From Salinarimonas rosea DSM 21201 (GTDB lineage: Bacteria; Pseudomonadota; Alphaproteobacteria; Rhizobiales; Beijerinckiaceae): DNA of 64,000 nt. A program made the position numbers and the translations under genes. Positions 1 to 8,003 of this stretch are shown here, piece by piece. Location of the stretch: contig NZ_AUBC01000024.1 in NCBI RefSeq assembly GCF_000429045.1, forward strand, positions 24,106 to 88,105, in the 5' to 3' direction. Below the pieces are notes generated by a model. That model was not told the DNA's origin and did no database searches. It saw nothing but the letters and a program-made list of their open reading frames with translations. The number at the start of each line of letters is the position of its first letter. Position 1 is the first letter of the stretch.

Positions 1-161
1 TCGCGCGGCGAACCGACGGGGCGGGTGTTTGGTTCCTTGCAGCGCACGCGGATCGAGCGGGCCCGATGCGGGCTTCGGCTCTGTCCCGACGCAGCGCAGC
101 AGGCGCGCGTCGAGGCCGGCCGAGCGCCGCGGGCCGGATCGCCCCGGGACGCGCGGCCCGC
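1..161. other. Leading stretch without a supported gene
   Basis: Two reading frames stay open here on the plus strand, but the predicted peptides are Arg/Pro/Ser-rich with no recognisable domain. One of them simply runs on as a shadow of galE. Nothing here is supported as coding; it is probably the 3' flank of an upstream gene plus promoter DNA. Confidence 0.5.
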
Positions 162-186
162 GGAACGTCGCTCGCCAGAGCACGTT
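162..186 (+). promoter_or_regulatory. EcfG-type general stress promoter upstream of galE
   Basis: GGAAC at 162-166, a 16-base spacer and CGTT at 183-186 match the known consensus GGAAC-N16/17-CGTT of the alphaproteobacterial extracytoplasmic sigma factor EcfG (PhyR-NepR-EcfG system) exactly. Transcription would begin near 193, giving a leader of about 47 nt before galE. The match is seen directly; sigma factor use is inferred. Confidence 0.55.
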
Positions 187-221
187 GAGGGCGGGACGCG
201 GGTCCACCTAGGCCCGCCCTC
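187..221 (+). promoter_or_regulatory. Leader hairpin before galE
   Basis: GAGGGCGGG (187-195) pairs perfectly with CCCGCCCTC (213-221) across a 17-nt loop. It lies just upstream of the galE ribosome site (GAGGAGAA, about 222-230). It could be a terminator for an upstream gene or a leader structure of the galE mRNA; there is no T-tract. Confidence 0.35.
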
Positions 222-239
222 CGAGGAGAACCCGCGACG

Positions 240-1253
240 ATGCCCGTCCTCGTCACCGGCGGCGCCGGCTATATCGGCGCGCACGCGGCGCTCGCGCTCG
301 TCGAGCGTGGCGAGCGCGTGGTCGTGCTCGACGACCTCTCGACCGGCGTGCGCGAGAACGTGCCGCCGCAGGCCGAGCTCGTTGTCGGCGACGTCGCGGA
401 CCGAGCGCTGGTCTCCCGGCTCGTCGCCGCGCACGGCATCGAGGAGGCGCTCCACTTCGCCGCCAGGATCGAGGTCGCCGCGTCCGTCGCGGATCCGCTG
501 CTCTTCTACGAGGCGAACACGGTCAAGACCCGTGCGCTCCTCGCCGCGGCGGTGGAGGGCGGCGTGCGTCGGCTCGTGTTCTCGTCCACCGCCGCCGTCT
601 ACGGCGAGCCCGCCGAGCGGGCGCTCTCCGAGGACGCGCCGCTCGCGCCGATCAATCCCTACGGCCGCTCGAAGCTCATGAGCGAATGGATGATCGCCGA
701 CGCCGGGCGGGCCCACGGCCTCGCGACCGTCGTCCTGCGCTATTTCAACGTGGCCGGCGCCGATCCGCACGGCCGCGCCGGCCAGTGCTCGCGGGATGCG
801 ACGCATCTCGTGAAGGTCGCCTGCGAGGCCGCGCTCGGCCGGCGGCCGGGACTTGCGATCTACGGCGAGGACTACGCCACGCCGGACGGTACCTGCGTGC
901 GCGACTACATCCACGTCAGCGATCTCGCCGAGGCGCACGTTGCCGCGCTGACGCATCTGCGGGCCGGAGGCGCGAGCCTCGTCCTGAACTGCGGCTACGG
1001 CCGCGGCGCTTCAGTCCGTGAGGTTGTCGAGACCGTCAAGCGCGTGGGCGCGGTCGACTTCCCGGTGACGAGCGCGCCGCGGCGGCCGGGCGATCCGGCA
1101 ACGCTCGTCGCGGACCCGACGCGCCTGCGCGAGACGCTCGACTGGACGCCGCGCTTCGACGACCTCGACACCATCGTCGGGCAGGCGCTCGCCTGGGAGG
1201 CCCGTCTGGCGGCCGCCGAGGGGGTCCCTCGCACCGTCGCCCGCGCCCGCTGA
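240..1253 (+). CDS. galE: UDP-glucose 4-epimerase
   Basis: Cytoplasmic NAD-dependent interconversion of UDP-glucose and UDP-galactose, supplying UDP-Gal for the EPS genes that follow. The 337-aa protein has the usual family length. The Rossmann glycine motif TGGAGYIG is at residues 6-13, and the short-chain dehydrogenase catalytic pair YxxxK is Y141/K145, preceded by the SSTAAVYG substrate loop. The ATG at 240 follows GAGGAGAA. A stress-sigma-like promoter and a hairpin lie just upstream, and the exoP-like gene starts 41 bp downstream, so the two probably form one transcript. In rhizobia the equivalent gene is called exoB. Specificity for UDP-Glc rather than UDP-GlcNAc or UDP-xylose is inferred from context. 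Confidence 0.93.
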   Translation: MPVLVTGGAGYIGAHAALALVERGERVVVLDDLSTGVRENVPPQAELVVGDVADRALVSRLVAAHGIEEALHFAARIEVAASVADPLLFYEANTVKTRALLAAAVEGGVRRLVFSSTAAVYGEPAERALSEDAPLAPINPYGRSKLMSEWMIADAGRAHGLATVVLRYFNVAGADPHGRAGQCSRDATHLVKVACEAALGRRPGLAIYGEDYATPDGTCVRDYIHVSDLAEAHVAALTHLRAGGASLVLNCGYGRGASVREVVETVKRVGAVDFPVTSAPRRPGDPATLVADPTRLRETLDWTPRFDDLDTIVGQALAWEARLAAAEGVPRTVARAR

Positions 1254-1294
1254 CACGACCGCATCGAACCCGATCAGGATTTCCAGGGAGTCCC

Positions 1295-3526
1295 ATGCCG
1301 TTCCTCGAAGAAGGCCGTCCGGACGAAGAGCCCCGCCTACGCATCGACCTGCCCGCGGTCGCCGCATTCCTGCGGCGGCGCTTCTGGCTCATCGCTCTCG
1401 TCATGCTCGCCTGCATCGCGCTCGGCGGCGCCTACGCCTTCACGGCGCAGCCGAAGTTCGCGGCCGTGGCGGGGCTCATCATCGACGATCCGCAGACCGA
1501 CGCCGGCCGGCTCGGGACGGGGCTGGTGGAGAGCGCCGAGAGCCGGACCGCGATCGAGACGCAGATGCAGATCATCCGCTCGCAGGAAGTGGCGCTCAGC
1601 GTGGTCGACGCCCTCGACCTGGTGGAAGAGCCGCGCTTCATCCCGAACCGGCCCGATGTCCTCACCGGTGCCGTCGGGTGGCTGCGCACGAGCCTGCGCG
1701 AGCGTCTCGACGCCGCTTTCCAGGCGGAGGCCCCGGTCGCCGGTCGCACGGGCGGGCAGGCGGCTGATGCGGATCCGCCGCTATCCCCCCGCGAGCGCGC
1801 GGCGGTGACGCTGCGCGCCAACCTCAGCGTCTACCGCCTCGGCTCGTCCCAGGCCGTCGAGGTGCGCTACGAAGGCAATCATCCCGAGATGGCGGCCGAG
1901 ATCGCCAACGCCGTCGCGGAGGCCTACGTCCGCAACCGGCTCGAGGCGCGCTTCGACGCGGCCGAGAACGCCGCATCCTGGTTGCGGGCCCGCATCTCCG
2001 AGCTGCAGGGTCGCTTCAGCGAGACGGCGCGCCAGGTCCAGGCCTTCCGCGCCGAGAACGAGATCGTCGAGACCGGCGGCGGGCGCGGCCTGATCAACCA
2101 GCAGGCGCTCTCGGCGGTGAACGAGCGCCTCGTCACGGCCGCCAGCGAGACGGCGGAGGCGCAGGCGCGCGTCGCCCGCATCGAGCGTGCGCTGGCGGAA
2201 GAGGACTACGCCGTCGAGTCCATCGATGCGGGCGAGAGCTCCGTGATCTCCGAGCTGCGTGCGCGCTGGTTGGAGCTCGCCGAGCGCGAGGCCGAGCGCG
2301 CCTCCCGTCTGGCGGAGGGGAGCCCGGCCCTCGAGGCGGTGCGGCGCGAGGCCGCCCGCACCGAGGACGCGATCCGTGCCGAGCTGGAACGGCTCGCGGG
2401 GCGGCTGCGGACCGAGGCCGAGGTGGCGCGGGCCCGCGAGGAGGATCTCCAGGACGAGATGGCGCGCCTGATCGCGCGCTCCAACGAGACCGCGGAAGCG
2501 GGCGTGCGCGTCCAGCAGCTGGAGAGCGAGGCCGAGGTGCTCCAGGCCGCCTTCGAGAGCTACCTGCGCCGCTACACCGACGTGATCCAGCAGCAGAGCG
2601 CGCCCTTCCTCACCGCCCGCATGATTTCCCCGGCCCTGGTGCCGCTGGCGCCGACCGGCCCGCGCAAGGCGCTCATCCTGGTTGTCTCGGCGATCCTGGG
2701 CGGCGGCCTGGGCCTCGCGCTCGCGATGCTGCTCGAGAGCTTCGACCGGGCGGTCCGGCTCCCGCGGCATCTGGTCGAGGCGGGAATCCCGGCGCTCGGC
2801 GTCGTTCCCCTCGTCGCACGCGACAAGGCCTTCCGGAGCGACTCGAGCGATGGGCTCGGCTACGCGGCCGCCGCGCCGGGGACGCCGTTCGCCAATGGCC
2901 TGCGCCGGGTGAAGGCGCAGCTCGCGCAGGGTTTGACGGAAGGGAAGGGCGCCGTCATCGGCGTCGCCTCGATCTCTCCGGGGGAGGGGGCCTCGACGGT
3001 CGCCGGCAACCTCGGCCGCCTGTTCGCCCTTGGCGGCACGACGACGCTTCTCGTCGACGCGAACCTGCACACGACCAACCTCGGCCATGCCGAGCCCGGC
3101 GACGATCCGGTGCGGCGCCTCTCCGCGCTGGGCAGCGAGGACCTGATCGAGCGCCTGCGCGACCCCGGGGAGAACGATCCGACCGCGACCCAGAGCGGCG
3201 CCGACCTGTTCGCGTCCAAGCGCATGAAGGCCTTCCTCGACGAGGCGCGCGAGCGCAACGAGGTGACGATCCTCGACCTGCCCGCGCTCGAAACCGTGCC
3301 GGACGCCAACGCCATCGCCCCGTTCGTCGATTCCATGGTGGTGGTGACGCAATGGGGGCGCACCGACCGCCCGGCCTTGAAGGAGATGGCGGAGAGCCTG
3401 CGGGCGCACGGCGCGACCATCGCCGGCGGCGTTATCAACAAGGCGCGGCTGCGAGCCATGCGGGCGCACGGGCATCGCCCGACCGACGAGGGCTATCCGC
3501 TCCGCCGGGGCCGCACCGCCGCGTGA
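1295..3526 (+). CDS. exoP: EPS co-polymerase/chain-length protein (Wzz-BY-kinase type) with degenerate kinase
   Basis: Inner-membrane polysaccharide co-polymerase that sets EPS chain length together with the ExoQ-type polymerase and ExoF-type exporter. The 743 aa comprise an N-terminal membrane segment (about 28-49), a Wzz domain, a long periplasmic coiled-coil stretch (about 210-430), a second membrane segment (about 459-480) behind a Pro-containing motif, and a C-terminal P-loop domain. The P-loop domain is odd. The Walker A lysine expected in GEGKST is replaced by alanine (A566, GEGAST), Walker A' reads VDANLH, Walker B reads LDLPAL instead of DTPP, and the tail has one Tyr rather than a Tyr cluster. 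It is therefore probably a pseudokinase that keeps only the structural role. galE lies 41 bp upstream, and a hairpin separates it from a convergent glycosyltransferase. Confidence 0.88.
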   Translation: MPFLEEGRPDEEPRLRIDLPAVAAFLRRRFWLIALVMLACIALGGAYAFTAQPKFAAVAGLIIDDPQTDAGRLGTGLVESAESRTAIETQMQIIRSQEVALSVVDALDLVEEPRFIPNRPDVLTGAVGWLRTSLRERLDAAFQAEAPVAGRTGGQAADADPPLSPRERAAVTLRANLSVYRLGSSQAVEVRYEGNHPEMAAEIANAVAEAYVRNRLEARFDAAENAASWLRARISELQGRFSETARQVQAFRAENEIVETGGGRGLINQQALSAVNERLVTAASETAEAQARVARIERALAEEDYAVESIDAGESSVISELRARWLELAEREAERASRLAEGSPALEAVRREAARTEDAIRAELERLAGRLRTEAEVARAREEDLQDEMARLIARSNETAEAGVRVQQLESEAEVLQAAFESYLRRYTDVIQQQSAPFLTARMISPALVPLAPTGPRKALILVVSAILGGGLGLALAMLLESFDRAVRLPRHLVEAGIPALGVVPLVARDKAFRSDSSDGLGYAAAAPGTPFANGLRRVKAQLAQGLTEGKGAVIGVASISPGEGASTVAGNLGRLFALGGTTTLLVDANLHTTNLGHAEPGDDPVRRLSALGSEDLIERLRDPGENDPTATQSGADLFASKRMKAFLDEARERNEVTILDLPALETVPDANAIAPFVDSMVVVTQWGRTDRPALKEMAESLRAHGATIAGGVINKARLRAMRAHGHRPTDEGYPLRRGRTAA

Positions 3527-3534
3527 GCGGTGCG

Positions 3535-3565
3535 GGACGCCGCGCCGGCCCGCGGCGCGGCGTCC
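3535..3565. terminator. Bidirectional hairpin between convergent genes
   Basis: Twelve-base perfect stem (3535-3546 with 3554-3565) and a 7-nt loop, filling the gap between the stop codons of the exoP-like gene (+) and the glycosyltransferase (-). No T-run, as is common in very GC-rich genomes. Likely terminates transcription from both sides. Confidence 0.6.
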
Positions 3566-4729
3566 TCAGCGGCGCTCGACGGCGTCGAGGAGCAGGCGCG
3601 TGTCGTCGGCGTCGACGAAGACCGCGGGATCGCGCGCGAGGAGACGCTCGCGCTGCGCCACGTAGGCCTGCGGGTCGAAGCTCTCCACCAGGGTGCGGAC
3701 GGCCTCGACGGGGGGCTCGGGGAGGGCGAGGCCGAGATCGTCGGCCGCGACCCGTCGCCCGACCTCCGTCCCCGTCCGCGCCAGGGTCGGCGCCCCGAAG
3801 TAGCCGCCCTCGTAGAGACGGTTCGGCAGCAGCCAATCCGAGTTCGCGCCGGCGTCGGTGTAGTCGAGCGCCCAGGTGTAGTGCACGCCGCCATACAGGT
3901 CGGCGAGGTCGTCGGGGCTCGCGTACGGCCCCTCGAAGGCGAGGTTGGGGCAGCGCGCCTGCGCCGCCTCGAGGCGCTCGCGGGGAATGTCCTCGGGCGC
4001 GAGCTTGCCGCGCAGCACGATCCGCACGCGCGGGCCGAGCCGTGCGGCGATCTCCTCGAGCAGATCGAGGCTGCGCGCGCAGCGCAGCACGCCGAACCAG
4101 CCGATGACGACCGGCCCGTCGAGAGGCGGATGCCGCAGCCGCCGTGCGAACCGATCCGGCGCCGCGGCGATCCGGCCGGCCGGGATCTTGTTCTCGAGCA
4201 GGCGCCAGGGGCCCGCATAGGCCTGCACCGGCTCGAAATAGCGCGAGACGAAGGCGGGCGCGCTGACCACGAGGCAATCGGTCCGGCGCAGCGCCCGCCG
4301 CTCGGCGGCGCGGAAGGCGCGGCCGAGGCCGTCCTCGCGCAGGAATACGCGCTGCACGTCGAGCACCTCGTAGACCAGCGTCGCCCTCGAGCGGCTCAGC
4401 CGCTTCGCGGCGAGCGCGAGCGCCATCATGTCGATGTTGCGCGCGTAGATCACCCGCGCCTCCCGCAGGGCGTCGGCATGCCGGAGCACCCGTGGCAGGG
4501 CGGAGGCCAGGATCGGCAGGCGCCGCGCGTAGTTGCGGTCGCGCGTCGTGCCGAGGGGGACGTTCTCCCAGGAGATCTCGGGGGGACGCGCGTCCTCCGG
4601 GCGCGGGCGGGCGAAGGTGAAGCCGAGGACGCGCCGGCCGGCGTCCTGGAACCCGGAGATGCGCTTGCGCACCGTGCTGTCGTAGGCGTCGTGGCCGAAG
4701 ACGGCGACGATCGGGGCCGCGCCGCTCAT
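3566..4729 (-). CDS. Glycosyltransferase, GT-B/GT4-like
   Basis: Probably adds one sugar to the lipid-linked EPS repeat unit on the cytoplasmic side of the membrane. The 387-aa protein (ATG at 4729) begins with an N-terminal Rossmann half (IVAVFGHDAYDST). A central segment reads VVIGWFGVLRCARSLDLL, typical of the second half of GT4 enzymes. A later acidic/glycine patch (NRLYEGGYFGAPTLA) resembles the nucleotide-sugar site. No signal peptide or membrane segment is evident. The start overlaps the stop of the upstream glycosyltransferase by four bases (ATGA), so it is the last gene of a three-gene operon running from the GH16 gene. A longer reading frame into the upstream gene is a shadow. Donor and acceptor sugars cannot be told. 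Confidence 0.8.
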   Translation of the reverse strand: MSGAAPIVAVFGHDAYDSTVRKRISGFQDAGRRVLGFTFARPRPEDARPPEISWENVPLGTTRDRNYARRLPILASALPRVLRHADALREARVIYARNIDMMALALAAKRLSRSRATLVYEVLDVQRVFLREDGLGRAFRAAERRALRRTDCLVVSAPAFVSRYFEPVQAYAGPWRLLENKIPAGRIAAAPDRFARRLRHPPLDGPVVIGWFGVLRCARSLDLLEEIAARLGPRVRIVLRGKLAPEDIPRERLEAAQARCPNLAFEGPYASPDDLADLYGGVHYTWALDYTDAGANSDWLLPNRLYEGGYFGAPTLARTGTEVGRRVAADDLGLALPEPPVEAVRTLVESFDPQAYVAQRERLLARDPAVFVDADDTRLLLDAVERR

Positions 4730-5751
4730 GGGCGCAGCTCCGGGCGCGTCTCGGGTCGTGTCTCCTGTCGCGCCTCGACCTGCGGCCTCGCATATTCGCG
4801 GCGCTCGTAGCCGAAGGCGCTGGCGACCAGCCCGCCGCCCCTGGCGAGGGTGGAGAGCCGCCGCAGCGGCCGGCTGGCGTCGCGCCAGCCGAAGGCGAGC
4901 GCGGAGCCGGCGGCCAGGACCCCGCCCGCGCCGAGCCGCACGAGGCCGCGGGCGAGCGCCGTCGCGCGGCCCGATCCGGTATTGTAGGCGCGCCGCTGCG
5001 TGCGCGCCTCGACGGCGCCGGTGCGGTACCAGCGCTGTGCCAGCCAGGCGACGGCCACGCGCCGCGGAGGCACCCACTCGTGGATGATCGCCTCGTGCGC
5101 CACGGCGAGGCGCCAGCCCCGCGCGCGAAGGGCGCGGAAGAAGGCGGTGTCCTCGCCGCCGAGCTCGTTGAAGGCCGTGTCGAAGGCGACCCCGGCCCGG
5201 GCGAGCTCCGCGCAGGACATCATCACGTTCCCGCTGCGGCCCTCCTCCGCGAAGCGGGCGCCAGGCGGGTCCACCAGGGCGAAAAAGCCGCCGCGCACCG
5301 CCCATTCCGGCGGCCGTTCCTCGAAGACCGGATAGACGGGCCCGACCGCCGCCGGCGCGCCGGTGCGCACCATGGCGTCGCGCAGCGCCGCGAGCCAGCC
5401 GGGGACCGCCGCCTCGTCGTCGTCGATGAAGGCGAGCGCGTCCTCGCCGCCCGCCCGTACGGCCGCGAGCGCGGCGTTGCGGGCGCGGGTGAGGCCCTTC
5501 GCCCGCTCGTGAACGTAGGTGACCCTGTAGCGGCTGCGCGTGGCATGCGCGGCGACGAGCCCCTCGGCAGAGCCGCCCGCTGCGTTGTCGACGACGACGA
5601 TGCGGATCGCGTCGTCCGCGATGCCGGGGGTCTCGAGCCGCTCGAGCGAGGCGAGGCAGCGCGCGAGGCCGAGCGGCCGCTCGTAGGTGCAGATGCAGAC
5701 CGCAACGCTCCGCGGGGCGTCGGACACGACGACGGGAGCGGGCGAGCTCAT
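4726..5751 (-). CDS. Family 2 glycosyltransferase (ExoM-like)
   Basis: GT-A fold sugar transferase for EPS repeat assembly. The 341-aa protein starts at ATG 5751. It shows the GT2 nucleotide-binding start VAVCICTYERP (about 16-26), IVVVDNA (51-57), an RNAAL helix, and the metal-binding acidic motif FIDDDE (DDD 110-112). GGEDTAFF in the acceptor half resembles the ED motif at the catalytic base of inverting GT2 enzymes. The extreme C-terminus is a tetrapeptide repeat of the form xExR repeated four times. Both ends overlap neighbours by ATGA. The arrangement exoK-GT-GT suggests a succinoglycan-like locus. ExoM identity is a family resemblance only. Confidence 0.85.
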   Translation of the reverse strand: MSSPAPVVVSDAPRSVAVCICTYERPLGLARCLASLERLETPGIADDAIRIVVVDNAAGGSAEGLVAAHATRSRYRVTYVHERAKGLTRARNAALAAVRAGGEDALAFIDDDEAAVPGWLAALRDAMVRTGAPAAVGPVYPVFEERPPEWAVRGGFFALVDPPGARFAEEGRSGNVMMSCAELARAGVAFDTAFNELGGEDTAFFRALRARGWRLAVAHEAIIHEWVPPRRVAVAWLAQRWYRTGAVEARTQRRAYNTGSGRATALARGLVRLGAGGVLAAGSALAFGWRDASRPLRRLSTLARGGGLVASAFGYERREYARPQVEARQETRPETRPELRP

Positions 5752-6554
5752 GGCTCGCGCCCGCACACGATCGACTCGGGGAACTGGCACGGCTCTCCCG
5801 GGGCGGTGTAGGCGACCCGCTCGACGGTCATCGTCGGCGTCTCGCTCGTCTCGACGAAACGCCCGAGCCAAGGCTCGTACTGCCCGCGGCCGCTGTAGAC
5901 GGCGAGGTAGATCTTCCCCGGCGTGTCCGGGATGCGGTCCGGATCGGTGATCTCTCCCACCTGCTCCCCGTCGACGTAGAAGCGGATCACCTCGGGCGTC
6001 CACTCGAAAGCGTAGTCGTGGAAGCCCTGCGAGGCGTCGAACCCGAGCTCGACGGCCTGCCCGATGTCGCCGTGCGAGCCGTCCACGTAGGCGTTGACCT
6101 CGACGCTGCGGGGCCGTGCGCCGGGCAGCTCGATGTCGACCTCGTCGTGGGGGTCGCCGAAATAGGGTCCGGTGTAGGTGAAGAAGGCGCTCATGACGCC
6201 CTGTCCGCGCGCGGCGCGCATCCGCACCTCGTAGGTCCCGTAGGAGAAGACGTCCGTCGACTGGACCTCGGCGCAGATGAAGTCGCGCTCGGCCGTCGGC
6301 GCCCGCTCGACGGTGAACACGAGGCTATCCCCGGGCTTGCTCAACGCGTCGACGCTCCAGGTGCAATCGTAATCGGGCGTGTTCACCCAGCCTTGGGACA
6401 CGTACCAGCGGTCGCGATCGAGCTGCTCGTCCTCGAAGGTCTCGACGAACGACGTGCCGGTGCGCGCATCCTGCGCCTGTGCCGGCACGGGCAAGGCGAA
6501 GGCCAGCAGGAGCGGCGCGGCGAGCGGCATGGCGCGCGAAAGCGGTTTCCTCAT
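5748..6554 (-). CDS. exoK: Secreted GH16 endo-beta-glycanase (ExoK-like)
   Basis: Extracellular or periplasmic endo-beta-1,3/1,4-glycanase that would cut nascent EPS into shorter chains, as ExoK does for succinoglycan. The 268-aa protein has a signal peptide (about 1-28, cleavage after AQA). The GH16 catalytic motif is DEVDIE, with nucleophile E138, D140 and acid/base E142. The fold's aromatic substrate residues (SAFFTYTGPYF, YDYAFEWTP-like segment) are visible. It is first in a minus-strand operon with two glycosyltransferases, joined by an ATGA overlap. The divergent intergenic region upstream carries repeated CGACCGTCGC motifs. Length and architecture fit the family. Confidence 0.88.
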   Translation of the reverse strand: MRKPLSRAMPLAAPLLLAFALPVPAQAQDARTGTSFVETFEDEQLDRDRWYVSQGWVNTPDYDCTWSVDALSKPGDSLVFTVERAPTAERDFICAEVQSTDVFSYGTYEVRMRAARGQGVMSAFFTYTGPYFGDPHDEVDIELPGARPRSVEVNAYVDGSHGDIGQAVELGFDASQGFHDYAFEWTPEVIRFYVDGEQVGEITDPDRIPDTPGKIYLAVYSGRGQYEPWLGRFVETSETPTMTVERVAYTAPGEPCQFPESIVCGREP

Positions 6555-6630
6555 CGAGACGGTCTCCTTGACGCTTCAGGGGGGCGCCCCGCGCGCTCGC
6601 CCGGGACTGCCCTCGAACGCGACAGGCCGC

Positions 6631-6658
6631 GTTTCGATCCTCGCGTCGTCCACGAAAC
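6631..6658. promoter_or_regulatory. Inverted repeat in divergent EPS promoter region
   Basis: GTTTCG (6631-6636) and CGAAAC (6653-6658) form a perfect inverted repeat with a 16-base spacer, between the exoK-like operon (-) and the glycosyltransferase operon (+). The size suits a dimeric regulator. The regulator is unknown. Confidence 0.3.
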
Positions 6659-6710
6659 CAACGGCGGGCCGTCGCGTTCGCGGTGCGGATCGTCGGCCTG
6701 CTATCCGCGC

Positions 6711-6749
6711 CGACCGTCGCACCGTCGACCGTCGCGCGCCGACCGTCGC
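6711..6749. repeat. Three direct repeats CGACCGTCGC upstream of the GT operon
   Basis: Exact copies of CGACCGTCGC begin at 6711, 6726 and 6740, spaced 15 and 14 bases, with a partial copy between the first two. They sit 43-81 bp before the next plus-strand start codon. They could be binding sites for an activator, or merely slippage-derived repeats. Confidence 0.45.
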
Positions 6750-6791
6750 CCTCCCGCCGCCACCCTCCGTCGCCCGCCCTCGGGAGCCCCC

Positions 6792-8003
6792 ATGCTCGAA
6801 CTCGCCGTCCTTCTGCTCGTCCTCGTCGCGGCCACGACCGTGTCGCTCTATCGGCTGGCGCTGCGCCGGATCGTGCGCGGCGTGCCCGAGGCTCCTCTCG
6901 CCGAGGCGGCCTCGCCGGGCTCGGCACCGGCGCCCCGCGTCGCCTTCCTCACCTGCACACGCGCCGACGAGGCGCTGATCGTGGACAAGATCGCCAATCT
7001 CGCGGCCTGCAAGGCGGCGGTCCCCGGCAGCCGGGCGCTGCTGTTCATCGACGGCGGCGAGGTGCTGTCGGTCGACGCGGCGCGGAACGTCGGCGTGGAG
7101 ATCGAGGCCTCGCCTCGTCGCGTCGGCAAGATCGCGGGACTGGAGCGCCTGCTCGCGCGGGCCGGCGCAGACGTCGCCGTGATGAGCGACGTCAACGTCT
7201 TCCTCGAGCCCGACGCGGTGCGCCGCGCGTTGCAGCGCTTCGCGGACGAGGGGCTCGGCGCGGTCCAGCTCGTCGTCGAGAACCGGCAGGACGACGCCGA
7301 GCTCGCGGGCGCGCTCGGGGGCTATGCCCGCTCCGACCTCGAGGTCTGCGCCCTGGAGACGCGCCTCGCCTCCATGGTGCATCTCGACGGCAGCGCCTGC
7401 GCCGTGCGCCCCTCCTGCCTGGGCACGCTGGTGCCCGGCATGGCGGACGATCAGGCGATGGCCTTCGACGTTCTGCTCGCCGGGCGGCGCATCGCGCTCC
7501 ATCCCGAGCGGGCGGCCTACGAGATCGGGCGCACGAGCCTGCGCTCCGAGCTCGGGCGCAAGGTCCGGGTCGCCTGCAACTCCTTCTGCACCCACCTGCA
7601 CTTCCGCGAGCGTCTGCACGAGCTGCCGGGCCGGGTGAAGGCGTTCTACGTCTTCCACAAGTTCCTGCGCTGGCTGCTGCCCTTCCAGCTCGCCCTCATC
7701 GGTCTCCTCCTCGGCGTGATCCTCTGGCGTGCCGTCGGCCTGCAGGGCCTGCTGGCGATCGCCGCCGGCGGCCTTCTCGTCACCGCTCTCGCGGCCGTCG
7801 CGAGCCAGCGGGCGCGCCGCGTGCTGGTGCTCGTCGCCTTCCTCGCCGCCTCCGGGTGGGGCGTGATGCGGGCGATGGCGGGGCGGCGCTTCGTCTCCTG
7901 GCAGGGGTCGCGCACGGAGGCCGAGATGCGGGCCGCGACGCCGGCCGAGGTGCGCGCCGGCGCGCCGGCCGGGGTCTCCCGACGCGGCGAGCGCGCGGCA
8001 TGA
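6792..8003 (+). CDS. Membrane-associated family 2 glycosyltransferase
   Basis: Probably a processive-type or ExoA-like GT2 enzyme acting at the inner membrane in EPS repeat synthesis. The 403-aa protein starts at ATG 6792. It has an N-terminal hydrophobic anchor (about 2-20), a GT-A domain with LFIDGGE and VMSDVNVFL (an acidic motif in the DxD place), and a C-terminal pair of membrane spans (LALIGLLLGVILW; LLVTALAAVA). The QAMAFD motif precedes the membrane part. A longer in-frame extension back to 6018 is antisense to the GH16 gene and rejected. The stop overlaps the next start (ATGA). Sugar specificity is not visible. Confidence 0.8.
   Translation: MLELAVLLLVLVAATTVSLYRLALRRIVRGVPEAPLAEAASPGSAPAPRVAFLTCTRADEALIVDKIANLAACKAAVPGSRALLFIDGGEVLSVDAARNVGVEIEASPRRVGKIAGLERLLARAGADVAVMSDVNVFLEPDAVRRALQRFADEGLGAVQLVVENRQDDAELAGALGGYARSDLEVCALETRLASMVHLDGSACAVRPSCLGTLVPGMADDQAMAFDVLLAGRRIALHPERAAYEIGRTSLRSELGRKVRVACNSFCTHLHFRERLHELPGRVKAFYVFHKFLRWLLPFQLALIGLLLGVILWRAVGLQGLLAIAAGGLLVTALAAVASQRARRVLVLVAFLAASGWGVMRAMAGRRFVSWQGSRTEAEMRAATPAEVRAGAPAGVSRRGERAA

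Noticed and set aside
6707..6751. Possible CRISPR-like or iteron array
   Set aside because: Only three 10-bp copies at 14-15 bp steps with no unique spacers or cas genes; kept as a promoter repeat only.
6018..6791. In-frame N-terminal extension of the membrane glycosyltransferase
   Set aside because: It runs antisense through the GH16 gene. The ATG at 6792 gives a normal membrane anchor start.
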